IMG/VR virus record: IMGVR_UViG_3300036832_000206
Location: 1 to 22,484 of that record
Length of the DNA: 22,484 nt
Strand: one strand, 5' to 3'
From: a virus
Positions within the stretch are counted from its first letter, which is position 1. Every line of letters starts with the position of its first letter. The translations under genes were made by a program, and so were the position numbers. The notes beneath the pieces are model-generated. The model saw only the letters and a list, made by a program, of their open reading frames with translations. It was not told the origin of the DNA and did not search any database. Positions 15,132 through 22,450 of the stretch are shown here, piece by piece.

Positions 15132-16270
15132 TGACAGATCTTGCGATTTTGGGCGCGCTTGGTATTGACCCATTTGCTGTGGTCAGGCCATCGCCTATCA
15201 TCACTTTGCCCAAGACGCACTGGCAGATCGTCATTGGTAACAACAACATCGGTCCGCAGTATGAGCTGACGACTGCTAGGCAACGCAATTTGAACTACCA
15301 TGTGGTTGATTCTGACTTGCTGTCGTTCACCATGGACGGCAACGATCCCAACCTTCAATTCATCACTGAGCTGGTAACTGATGCTTGGGTGTTCCGTAAT
15401 GGTGCTTTATTGTTCCGTGGACGCATCGGCAGCTCACAAGATATCTTGGATGGCGAGGCTGATACGTATGAGATTCAGTTCAATGCATTTGGTTACCGTG
15501 AATGGTTAGCCAGGCAAATTCTCCAGCCTAGCCACAAATGGACTTGGAAGCAGGTTACGCAAGCGCAGATTATCAACGACATGTTCACATATTGTATCAG
15601 AGGCCAGTCGGGCATTCATCCGACGTTCACCATTGATACCAGTATGATGCCGACCAGTAAGACCAATTACGATTTTGTGGTTGGCACATCAGTCAAGGAA
15701 GCACTTGGCGTGATGACTGGCTTTGGATGGCAAGTATATCCCAACAGTACCATGGGTTTGACACTCAAAGCCATTCCATCGTTCTACTACAATATGAATC
15801 ACAATTACGTGCTTGAGTATGGTAGCACGGTACGCAAGGTTACAAGGTCATACGATACCAGCGGGTATGCTAACTCAATCGTGTACAATGGCGATGTCAA
15901 GTTGGCGCCTGTTCAGGCTGACGCGTCTGGGATCGCCAGCAAGCCTGAGGGTCGCATGGGCTTGGCCTTGTCAAATTCAGCCATTGTTGATAAGACCCAT
16001 CTCAGCAATGTAGCTGCCAACGCTGCTGTATCTGCGCAATCTGTCGTGCCGATCTATGAGTGCGAGATACAGTCTGGCGCATGGCAGAGCAATGTCGATG
16101 CGTGGATTGGTGACATATGCAAATTTGTGGTGAAGAAAGGTCGCATCAACATCAACGACCAATATCGCATCACAGATATGAGCATTGCTATCAATGATGA
16201 TTCGACACGAGCAGACACTGTCGTGATGACGGTCGTCAAGCCACCGTTCATTCCAGGTGGGGTGATCTAA
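15131..16270 (+). CDS. Minor tail protein, ReqiPepy6 Gp37-like / hub-like
   Basis: This 379-aa protein starts in the previous stop (TAATG). Its N-terminal half has RQRNLNYHVVDSDLLSFTMD, then ITELVTDAWVFRNGALLFRG, then a FNAFGYREWLARQIL stretch. This is the pattern of tail hub proteins related to T4 gp27 and of the family named after Gp37 of phage ReqiPepy6. The middle has LEYGSTVRKVTRSYDTSGYA followed by a NSIVYNGD segment, where such proteins insert their second barrel. The C-terminus closes with DQYRITDMSIAINDDSTRAD. It probably forms the central plug-like hub through which the tape measure and DNA leave. No peptidase motif is seen. Confidence 0.75.
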   Translation: MTDLAILGALGIDPFAVVRPSPIITLPKTHWQIVIGNNNIGPQYELTTARQRNLNYHVVDSDLLSFTMDGNDPNLQFITELVTDAWVFRNGALLFRGRIGSSQDILDGEADTYEIQFNAFGYREWLARQILQPSHKWTWKQVTQAQIINDMFTYCIRGQSGIHPTFTIDTSMMPTSKTNYDFVVGTSVKEALGVMTGFGWQVYPNSTMGLTLKAIPSFYYNMNHNYVLEYGSTVRKVTRSYDTSGYANSIVYNGDVKLAPVQADASGIASKPEGRMGLALSNSAIVDKTHLSNVAANAAVSAQSVVPIYECEIQSGAWQSNVDAWIGDICKFVVKKGRININDQYRITDMSIAINDDSTRADTVVMTVVKPPFIPGGVI

Positions 16271-18234
16271 TGAGCGCTCCCAGTTACTTGGACAAATTCC
16301 CAAGTAACCCAGTCGATACGCTCAAGGCATTTGATCGACGCATTGGCACGCTTGAGCGCACATCAGGCAATGCGATCAGTGCTGATCCAAATGACCCATC
16401 CCAAAAGCCAACATATGTGTACAACGCAACCATGTCTCCCATGCCTACATCGACTTGGAGCGAAATCACAAGCTGGGATACGGTTGATATTGGTCAAGTG
16501 CCAATGTCGTCTGATGGCAAATACTTTCAGCCTGATGCTGATGGCTATTACCATATTGCCGTCAAAGTCAGATGGCCTGGCAACAATACAGGTCAACGTC
16601 GCGCCATGCTTTCAGAGCATGGGGCTTCAGCCGGCATGAACTTCTCATTCTATGATGCTCACGCTGCTGTGGCAATTACAGATTCAAGATCGTTAGTACC
16701 GCAATATTTGTACGGTGGTCGGCTTTATGCCGTAATGGTGTACCAAACATCTGGCGTTAGTTTGACGCCATTGGATGTTACTGCTGCGGTTTGGCCGCAT
16801 GGCGGTGCGACTGGTGCGCCTGGTCCGGCTGGTCCAACTGGTACTACTGGGAGTCAAGGCCCAGCAGGCGTGACTGGTCCGCCTGGCTCGACTGGCCCTG
16901 CCGGTCCACAAGGTGGCGCAGGTCCACCTGGCGCACAAGGTCCAATTGGACCAGCTGGTATCAATGGTGATCCTGGACCTGCTGGACCACAAGGCGCAGA
17001 TGGCGTCGGCGTTCCCGCAGGCGGCACTGCTGGTGAGAGTCTCGTCAAGACATCGGATAATGATTATGACACTGAATGGACGATGGTTTCTGGTGGTGGT
17101 CAAATTGGACCACAGGGCCCTGCTGGTCCGGCTGGTCCGCAAGGTCCGCCAGGCACCGATGGAGCAACTGGTCCTCAAGGTGTACCTGGCCCCACTGGCC
17201 CTCAAGGCTCAACAGGCTCCACAGGTCCGACAGGCGCAACAGGGCCAGCTGGTTCCCAAGGCGCCCAGGGTGATCCGGGACAAACTGGTGCTGCGGGGCC
17301 ACCTGGAGCAGAGGGACCGATAGGGCCGCAAGGTGTTGATGGGCCAGTTGGTCCGCCAATCAACATTAGCGGTACGGTCCCAAGCGCCCCAGGCGATTTG
17401 CCGACTGGGCTTGGTCCAGCAGATGCTGGCAAAGGCTGGATCTCAGACGACACAGGACATTTGTGGACCTGGGATGGAGATTCTTGGGTTGATGCCGGTC
17501 CAGTTCAAGGTCCGACAGGTCCAATTGGACCGACTGGCCCGGCTGGTGATCCTGGTCCTGTAGGTCCGGCTGGACCTGAAGGTCCAACAGGTCCGCCAGG
17601 CGCTGGTGTCACCATTGACGGCACTGTGCCTTCATTTGGCCAATTACCGCCATTAGGGCCAGCGGATGCCGGCCAAAGCTGGATGACGCAGGATAATGGC
17701 CATCTGTTCTATTGGGATGGCACGCAGTGGTTCGATCTTGGTCCAATTCAAGGCCCACAAGGTCCACCTGGTGATACTGGCGCTCCTGGTGCTGCCGGAT
17801 CATCATACGTACAAAGGCTGATAGCGCCAAGTGCTGGTCTCATCTACACAGTCACGCATGACCTCAATACATCGCATCCATTAGTTCAATTATGGGATGC
17901 GGTCACAAATGGACTCATTCAAGGTGAAGTTGCTGCGGTCGATCCCAACTATATTTGGGTTTCATTCAACGTCAAGCCGCCGAATGATGTGAATGTTGTT
18001 ATTGGCGCTGGTGTTCCGCCAACTGCTGCCTCTGCTGCTGGTTATTACAGGCATTACCAGACCGCTGCGGCAACGACATGGAGTGTACCGCATAACCTTG
18101 GCTTCAGACCAAACGTCACAGTCGTTGACTCTGCGTACGATGCGATTTTCCCTGGAAATGTTCATTATCCAGATGACAATAATGTGACGTTGACATTCTC
18201 TGCTTCAGTTGGTGGGGAAGCATACTTGAGCTGA
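16270..18234 (+). CDS. Collagen-like tail fibre protein with duplicated Trp-hairpin modules
   Basis: This 654-aa fibre overlaps the previous stop (TAATG), with AGGTGGGG upstream. Residues ~1-30 have a helical [19 protein letters not shown] segment, likely the tail-attachment end. Residues ~45-175 form a beta domain like those starting other fibres. Collagen-type Gly-X-Y runs follow at 179-247 (23 triplets), 280-363 (28), 414-446 (11) and 495-509 (5). Two homologous modules lie between runs: 364-413 with [15 protein letters not shown] and 447-494 with [15 protein letters not shown]. The C-terminus holds two related small domains (513-581 with [12 protein letters not shown], 592-654 with [17 protein letters not shown]). 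The Gly-X-Y runs imply a trimeric stalk. The tip domains may bind the host surface. Confidence 0.85.
   Translation: MSAPSYLDKFPSNPVDTLKAFDRRIGTLERTSGNAISADPNDPSQKPTYVYNATMSPMPTSTWSEITSWDTVDIGQVPMSSDGKYFQPDADGYYHIAVKVRWPGNNTGQRRAMLSEHGASAGMNFSFYDAHAAVAITDSRSLVPQYLYGGRLYAVMVYQTSGVSLTPLDVTAAVWPHGGATGAPGPAGPTGTTGSQGPAGVTGPPGSTGPAGPQGGAGPPGAQGPIGPAGINGDPGPAGPQGADGVGVPAGGTAGESLVKTSDNDYDTEWTMVSGGGQIGPQGPAGPAGPQGPPGTDGATGPQGVPGPTGPQGSTGSTGPTGATGPAGSQGAQGDPGQTGAAGPPGAEGPIGPQGVDGPVGPPINISGTVPSAPGDLPTGLGPADAGKGWISDDTGHLWTWDGDSWVDAGPVQGPTGPIGPTGPAGDPGPVGPAGPEGPTGPPGAGVTIDGTVPSFGQLPPLGPADAGQSWMTQDNGHLFYWDGTQWFDLGPIQGPQGPPGDTGAPGAAGSSYVQRLIAPSAGLIYTVTHDLNTSHPLVQLWDAVTNGLIQGEVAAVDPNYIWVSFNVKPPNDVNVVIGAGVPPTAASAAGYYRHYQTAAATTWSVPHNLGFRPNVTVVDSAYDAIFPGNVHYPDDNNVTLTFSASVGGEAYLS
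16804..17796 (+). repeat. Interrupted collagen-like Gly-X-Y tracts and duplicated module
   Basis: Four Gly-X-Y runs (about 23, 28, 11 and 5 triplets) are separated by one unrelated linker and by two copies of a ~50-residue module at 17359-17508 and 17608-17751. The two module copies share the order GTVPS...LP...LGPADAG...W...GHL...WDG..W...GP. Many runs reuse GGTCC and CCAACTGG-like words, so the DNA itself is repetitive and prone to slippage or recombination. Confidence 0.85.
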
Positions 18235-18244
18235 AGGGACTGCT

Positions 18245-19558
18245 ATGCCTGTGATCTATGGCGCAGTCGATCTTGCTAGGAATGAATTGCGCAATGCGGT
18301 TGTCCAGAACTTGGGTGCTGCGCCATCCAGTCCTACCAAGGGTTTGCTTTGGTATGACTCGACCAACAATATCCTCAAATGGTATGACGGCACGACATGG
18401 CAGAGCGCCATAGGTGGAGCCGTACCACCAGCGACGGCAACTGTTCTAGGTACAATTCAGCTTGCTGGCGATCTTACAGGCACGGCGACTGCGCCAGCAA
18501 TCGCACCTAATGCGGTAACGTCAGCAAAGATTGCTGATGGAACAATCCAAGCAATCGACATAGCTGCTGGTGTGATCCCAACTAATTTGCCACCAAGTGG
18601 TGCTGCTGGTGGTGGGTTGGCCGGCACATACCCTAATCCAACGATAGCAAGCAATTCTGTGAGCAGCGCGCAGATTGTTGATGCCACCATTCAAATTGGT
18701 GATACCATCACAGGCTTTGACTTGGGTGCGTTGTCCACAGTTCACCCAACTGCCGCTGATGTTTCGCTGAATGGCAAGAAGATCGTCAGCTTGGCTGATC
18801 CAGTCAATGCGCAAGATGCAGCCAGCAAAAACTATGTTGATACTACTGCTCAAGGATTGGATGCCAAGCAATCAGTCAAAGCGGCAAGCACGATCAACGT
18901 CAATGTCGGTGCCCAAATCTCATCTATGGATGGCGTATCACTTGCTGTTGCTGACCGATTCTTGCTGAAGAATCAGACCAATGCTGCTGAGAATGGTATC
19001 TGGGATTCCACTGGGGCATCTGGGTTTCCCAGACGCTGTTTTGATATGGATAATTGGTCTGAAGTCCCATCTGCATATGTGTGGGTAGAGCAAGGCAGTA
19101 CAAATGCGGACACAGGTTGGGTTTGTACTGCTGATCAAGGCGGCACTATCGGCACCACTGCTATGCCTTGGGCACAATTCTCAGGCGCGGCAATGATAAA
19201 TGCCGGTGCTGGCTTGACCAAGACCGGCAATACCATCGATGCTGTCGCTACTGATACAACGCTGACGGTTGCGGCCGATTCTATTGCGGTCAACACTGCG
19301 GTCATTGCGACTCAGGCATACGTCAATAATGCCGTTACTGGTGTGACCAAGAAATTTGCGGCGGCATTGACTGGTACGGCCAGCCCTGAGGTGGTCACCC
19401 ATAACCTCAATACACGAGACATTCAGCTCACAGTGCTCAATGGCGCATCGCCATATACCGCAGTGGAAGTTGACTGGGATGCGACGTCGCTCACCCAAGC
19501 AACAATTCGGTACAACCCAGCGCTTGGTGCTGGATATCGCGTTGTGATTGTGGGCTGA
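18245..19558 (+). CDS. Modular tail fibre protein
   Basis: This 437-aa protein has AAGGGA five bases before the ATG. The N-terminus carries GLLWYDSTNNILKWYDGTTW, a Trp-hairpin module like those of the collagen-like fibre and the next fibre. The stretch GGGLAGTYPNPTIA (residues ~121-134) is nearly repeated in the gene at 20264. Residues ~175-200 have the linker ADPVNAQDAASKNYVD, common in phage fibres. Residues ~205-320 contain AVADRFLLKNQTNAAENGIW, then VEQGSTNADTGWVCTADQGG, a widespread fibre domain. The last ~65 residues (VVTHNLNTRDIQLTVLNG to the end) match the tip domain of the collagen-like fibre. It is probably a side or tip fibre; the binding target is unknown. Confidence 0.8.
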   Translation: MPVIYGAVDLARNELRNAVVQNLGAAPSSPTKGLLWYDSTNNILKWYDGTTWQSAIGGAVPPATATVLGTIQLAGDLTGTATAPAIAPNAVTSAKIADGTIQAIDIAAGVIPTNLPPSGAAGGGLAGTYPNPTIASNSVSSAQIVDATIQIGDTITGFDLGALSTVHPTAADVSLNGKKIVSLADPVNAQDAASKNYVDTTAQGLDAKQSVKAASTINVNVGAQISSMDGVSLAVADRFLLKNQTNAAENGIWDSTGASGFPRRCFDMDNWSEVPSAYVWVEQGSTNADTGWVCTADQGGTIGTTAMPWAQFSGAAMINAGAGLTKTGNTIDAVATDTTLTVAADSIAVNTAVIATQAYVNNAVTGVTKKFAAALTGTASPEVVTHNLNTRDIQLTVLNGASPYTAVEVDWDATSLTQATIRYNPALGAGYRVVIVG

Positions 19559-19563
19559 TCACC

Positions 19564-20262
19564 ATGCCTAGTTTGCTTATCGCCATTATGCTCTTTTGGG
19601 CCAACGTTGAAGGTGCTAGCCATACCACGGCGAATGGTAATGACCCAGGGAGGGCAAGTGGGATTACACGTATGGGTATCATGGCTAGCATCATCGAACA
19701 GCAGCGAGCGAATTTGGGCGTACTTGTCGAGTTGGAGCCTGTCCAAGCCAGGGCGTTCCTTGTCGACACGCATGGGGCCTATGCCATCGTCCATCCTATT
19801 GGAGACACGCGCAATTCCATATTCTACAGACGTGCCGCGTTCAAATTGATGTGGCAATCGCATTTGACTGTGCCTTACTTCAATGGACATCCATGGCGGA
19901 TTCCCATTGCTCGTCTGTGTAATCGCATCAGCCATCACTGCTTGCGGGTGATCGGAGTACATAACACGGCCAGCACACATCGCTTTCCACATCAAGGCAA
20001 ATGGCGAGCGCAGGATGTCGATCTTGAAGTTAGATACATCAATCGACACCCAAAGGCACATATCGTAATTGCTGGTGATTGGAATGAGCTTCATCCTGGG
20101 ATCGCCATGCGTACCAACTTGATCCGCGCAGGACATATTGCTCGAATTGATGCTGCATTCGCACGACGACAACACTGGTCAAATTATCAACGCATCACAG
20201 GGCCAAGGGTGACACGTGCGACTGATCACCAGGCCGTCTATGCGGCTCAATTGAGAGGTTAG
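19564..20262 (+). CDS. Endonuclease/exonuclease/phosphatase (EEP) superfamily enzyme in the fibre cassette
   Basis: This 232-aa protein has the motifs of the DNase I-like EEP superfamily in the right order: Asn14 (FWANVEG), Glu56 (VLVELEPVQ), SIFYRR near 105, His133 (VIGVHNTAST), Asp172 and Asn174 (VIAGDWNE), Asp196 (RIDAAF), and Asp221/His222 (TDHQAV). All metal-binding and catalytic positions appear present, so a Mg-dependent phosphodiesterase or phosphatase is likely. The first ~12 residues are hydrophobic but match the first strand of the fold, so a signal peptide is not assumed. The ribosome site is weak, and the gene starts six bases after a fibre stop, suggesting coupling. The substrate could be DNA, a phospholipid or a wall phosphodiester; the sequence does not decide. 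Confidence 0.8.
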   Translation: MPSLLIAIMLFWANVEGASHTTANGNDPGRASGITRMGIMASIIEQQRANLGVLVELEPVQARAFLVDTHGAYAIVHPIGDTRNSIFYRRAAFKLMWQSHLTVPYFNGHPWRIPIARLCNRISHHCLRVIGVHNTASTHRFPHQGKWRAQDVDLEVRYINRHPKAHIVIAGDWNELHPGIAMRTNLIRAGHIARIDAAFARRQHWSNYQRITGPRVTRATDHQAVYAAQLRG

Positions 20263-20263
20263 C

Positions 20264-21037
20264 ATGCCTCGCACCTTTGGGATCAGCAACGTAGCACCCT
20301 ACGCGGCAGCACCCGCAGTCGGCAATGCTGGCGACACATATTGGAATACAACAAACAAGACGCTGTATGTGTCTGATGGTTCTGCCTGGAACCCATGGCC
20401 GACAGGCACAGGAGGACCACCATCTGGCGCGGCTGGTGGTGATCTATCTGGTACATATCCCAATCCGACTGTTGCGGCTGGTGTGCCTGCGGCTACTGCG
20501 AGTGCGTTGATGCGGCGTGACGCCAGTGGACGTTCTCAAGTTACTGATCCGAGTGTTGCGGCAGACATAGCTACCAAGGGATACGTTGACGGTTTATTCG
20601 CGGTGCAGGCAATGCAGAGCCAAGCGACCACCAACATTGGCAACGCCGCATGGTCGTCTCCGATCACTGGCTGGTTGCAGATGCAGTCGCCGGTCAACAC
20701 TATCGGTGGAATATCCGGTGGACAGGTCGTGGTGAAAACCGCGCTGGCCGGGGCATACCTACTGCTCACCGCGACAGTCACATTTGCGGCAGCAACGACG
20801 GGTGGGCAGCGGCGCTCAATTCGATTTGAGGTCAACGGCGCTTCGATTGGGAGCAATGAGGGCGCTGCCTCACTGACCAACATACCGTTCAGCGTGTCGC
20901 TGACCACCGTCTATGGGCCTTGCGTTGGCGGCGAGACCATCGATGTGTCCGTCTACCACAACCAGGGTGGCACTGTTGCGTTGCAGCCTATGTATGCGAG
21001 CTACGGGCACCTGTTCCATCTAATAAGAGTCGCATAA
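20264..21037 (+). CDS. Tail fibre / putative receptor-binding protein with C1q-like end
   Basis: This 257-aa protein has a modular N-terminus: GDTYWNTTNKTLYVSDGSAW (a Trp-hairpin module), then GGDLSGTYPNPTVA, nearly the same as in the fibre at 18245. ADIATKGYVDGL (~100-112) is a linker helix typical before fibre heads. Residues ~120-257 are a beta-rich head with RRSIRFEVNGASIGS and IDVSVYHNQGGTVAL. This resembles the C1q/TNF-like jelly roll used by many phages as a trimeric receptor-binding tip. From about 20580 the DNA becomes clearly GC-richer, so the head domain may have come from another phage by recombination onto an old stalk. The start lies one base after the EEP stop. Confidence 0.72.
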   Translation: MPRTFGISNVAPYAAAPAVGNAGDTYWNTTNKTLYVSDGSAWNPWPTGTGGPPSGAAGGDLSGTYPNPTVAAGVPAATASALMRRDASGRSQVTDPSVAADIATKGYVDGLFAVQAMQSQATTNIGNAAWSSPITGWLQMQSPVNTIGGISGGQVVVKTALAGAYLLLTATVTFAAATTGGQRRSIRFEVNGASIGSNEGAASLTNIPFSVSLTTVYGPCVGGETIDVSVYHNQGGTVALQPMYASYGHLFHLIRVA

Positions 21038-21240
21038 GGTTCATAAGACCTGAGGAGGTCAAATTGAGTTACAACTCTGCGGCTGATATGCATGATGATC
21101 ACTACCTGAACCAACGTCTGATCGCTTGTGCTAGTGAGCAGGGCAAGGTCGAACCAGGCGGTGACGCCGACCAGGCCGCCAACTGGGTGACGGCCCACAA
21201 GTGGGCGATTGTGAACGCGCCTGGCTGGGCTGCGAAATGG
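20580..21240 (+). other. GC-rich patch across the fibre head and the next small gene
   Basis: Hand counts of 60-base lines give 37/60 (20641), 38/60 (20761), 37/60 (20881) and 40/60 (21121) G+C, against 30/60 (18241) and 29/60 (19861) nearby. The rise begins close to the stalk-head boundary of the fibre gene, where domain swaps usually occur, and fades by about 21240. Confidence 0.6.
21047..21060 (+). promoter_or_regulatory. Hairpin holding the ribosome site of the TTG-start gene
   Basis: GACCT (21047-21051) can pair with AGGTC (21056-21060) around a GAGG loop, giving a 5-bp stem. The Shine-Dalgarno core GAGGAGG (21052-21058) lies in the loop and the 3' arm. Folding would partly mask it. This may lower or regulate translation of the gene starting at 21064. 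Confidence 0.45.
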
Positions 21241-21336
21241 GATACGGCCAGAGTCAACGGCAATCTCTCGCCAGGCAATGACTCAAGTGTGATTACCGAT
21301 GAGGACATCCTTGCGGTCATTCAGCCAATGACATAG
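21064..21336 (+). CDS. Small conserved actinophage protein next to tail fibre genes
   Basis: This is a 90-aa protein if started at TTG 21064. That start is preferred because GAGGAGG ends five bases upstream; the next in-frame ATG (21088) has no such site and would remove a conserved-looking N-terminus. The sequence contains HDDHYLNQRLIACASEQG, then ANWVTAHKWAIVNAPGWAAK, and ends GNDSSVITDEDILAVIQPM. The pattern W-V-x-x-H-x-W-x-I-...-P-G-W ... G-x-D-x-x-V-I-T-D-x-x-I-L is one I recall from small genes near the tail/lysis boundary of actinophages, with no known function. It is soluble, and no membrane segment is seen. Confidence 0.7.
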   Translation: MSYNSAADMHDDHYLNQRLIACASEQGKVEPGGDADQAANWVTAHKWAIVNAPGWAAKWDTARVNGNLSPGNDSSVITDEDILAVIQPMT

Positions 21337-21351
21337 TTGGGAGACATGGGA

Positions 21352-21501
21352 ATGACAGAGCAAGAGTCTGAGCGGGAACCAGAGCAACGCGATTCTGGCG
21401 ACTCGTCACGATTAGCATATGCGCCAGAATGGTGGCTTGAAGAGCACCAAAAAGAGGGTCAAGAAGATATTGACCGTGAGGGACGTCACCGCGATGACTG
21501 A
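21352..21501 (+). CDS. Small charged protein upstream of the lysin
   Basis: This is a 49-aa reading frame that fills the gap between two genes. It is very rich in Glu, Asp, Gln and Arg, with LAYAPEWWLEEHQKEGQEDI in the middle. TTGGGAG lies about eight bases before the ATG at 21352; another in-frame ATG at 21346 would be too close to that site. Its stop overlaps the lysin start (ATGACTGA). Small acidic proteins with a WWLEE-like motif often sit at this place in actinophages, but no function is known. The tight fit between neighbours is the main support. Confidence 0.55.
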   Translation: MTEQESEREPEQRDSGDSSRLAYAPEWWLEEHQKEGQEDIDREGRHRDD

Positions 21502-22426
21502 GTATGCGCCGCAAGCGATCACAGATTTGTTCAACACGGTCAAGGCAGGCATCCCTGCGGCGCTCATGGGTGGGATCATTGGGGATAAGGCCCATACATA
21601 TGGCTACCATCGCGGTCGCAATTACGTTGGTGGGAATGACTATTCAGTCCAAAAACCACCAGACAAAAAGGGCAATGGCGAGGCTGCGAGTGCGCTGGAT
21701 ATCTCATGGTCCACAGCACAACCGCAATATGACGTGAGCAAGCGATTGTTGAACGCCAAGAACGACAGCCGAATGAATTGCGTGCGTGAGTTCTACGGCT
21801 CAACAGATGGACGCACGGTATGCGGTTGGGATTACTATGGCAACTATGCGGTTACCAGCGACGACAGTCATCTTTGGCACATTCACTTGTCGATCTTGCG
21901 TGAATACGCAGACAATCACAATGCGCTCCAAGGTGTGGCAGATGTCATAACAGGAAAGTCCAGTGGTAGCAGTGGAACAGGAGGCGATGACGTGCCGCAA
22001 CGACTGAACGTCACCAGGACTGAGGATGTTGGCTTGAACGCCAATGAGGTCATCGAATTGAGATTCAACAATGAGGCCACCGACACCGGCAACATCTTCT
22101 ACGGCAGCGGTGAGCCGACAGGTGATGAGAAAGGCTCACTCATCAAGACCGACAACTCACCTTACGTGTCCACATTCACATGCGTAGTCAGCGGAGTAGC
22201 CAGTGGGCAATCTGTGTGGACTGGCCTGTCTTGGGTGGACATCGCCAGCGGTGAAACCACTGGGTCTGGCGCGTGGATGGAGCATGTCGCCAATGGCGGT
22301 GACGTCAACGTAGTAGACACCAGAGTTGGGCATTCTGGCAAGGGCAAAGGTCTGAAGGTCAGGATCAAGGCAAGTGAGGGCGCAACCATCAAATCTGGTG
22401 CGAATTGGTTCGTTCTCTACTGGTAG
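21494..22426 (+). CDS. Endolysin-like protein: M15-type metallopeptidase domain plus beta-rich C-terminal domain
   Basis: The preferred start is ATG 21494 (310 aa), with GAGGGA about nine bases upstream; GTG 21476 and ATG 21419 are alternatives. Residues ~1-155 contain YGYHRGRNYVGGNDYSV (H39, D49), ASALDIS (D69) and SHLWHIHLSILREYAD (H126, H129, H131). The order H...D...HxH fits the M15/LAS zinc peptidases that cut peptide cross-links of cell walls, and I recall this version from Streptomyces phages. A Gly/Ser linker (~158-170) leads to a ~135-residue beta-rich domain ending SGANWFVLYW, probably for wall or surface binding. It could be the endolysin or a virion-associated lysin; the location just after the tail genes allows both. 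Confidence 0.72.
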   Translation: MTEYAPQAITDLFNTVKAGIPAALMGGIIGDKAHTYGYHRGRNYVGGNDYSVQKPPDKKGNGEAASALDISWSTAQPQYDVSKRLLNAKNDSRMNCVREFYGSTDGRTVCGWDYYGNYAVTSDDSHLWHIHLSILREYADNHNALQGVADVITGKSSGSSGTGGDDVPQRLNVTRTEDVGLNANEVIELRFNNEATDTGNIFYGSGEPTGDEKGSLIKTDNSPYVSTFTCVVSGVASGQSVWTGLSWVDIASGETTGSGAWMEHVANGGDVNVVDTRVGHSGKGKGLKVRIKASEGATIKSGANWFVLYW

Positions 22427-22450
22427 CAATGAGGATGTGGAGGGGCAAGT

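Noticed and set aside
16804-17796. CRISPR-like or satellite repeat array
   Set aside because: The repetition follows Gly-X-Y coding triplets within one open frame, with no constant repeat or spacer lengths.
19423-20175. 250-aa reverse-strand open frame
   Set aside because: It runs antisense across the end of one fibre and most of the EEP gene, whose + strand motifs are in order. It is a shadow frame.
21419-21493. Longer lysin start at ATG 21419
   Set aside because: It adds a basic, unmotivated extension overlapping the 49-aa frame and lacks a ribosome site; ATG 21494 has GAGGGA upstream.
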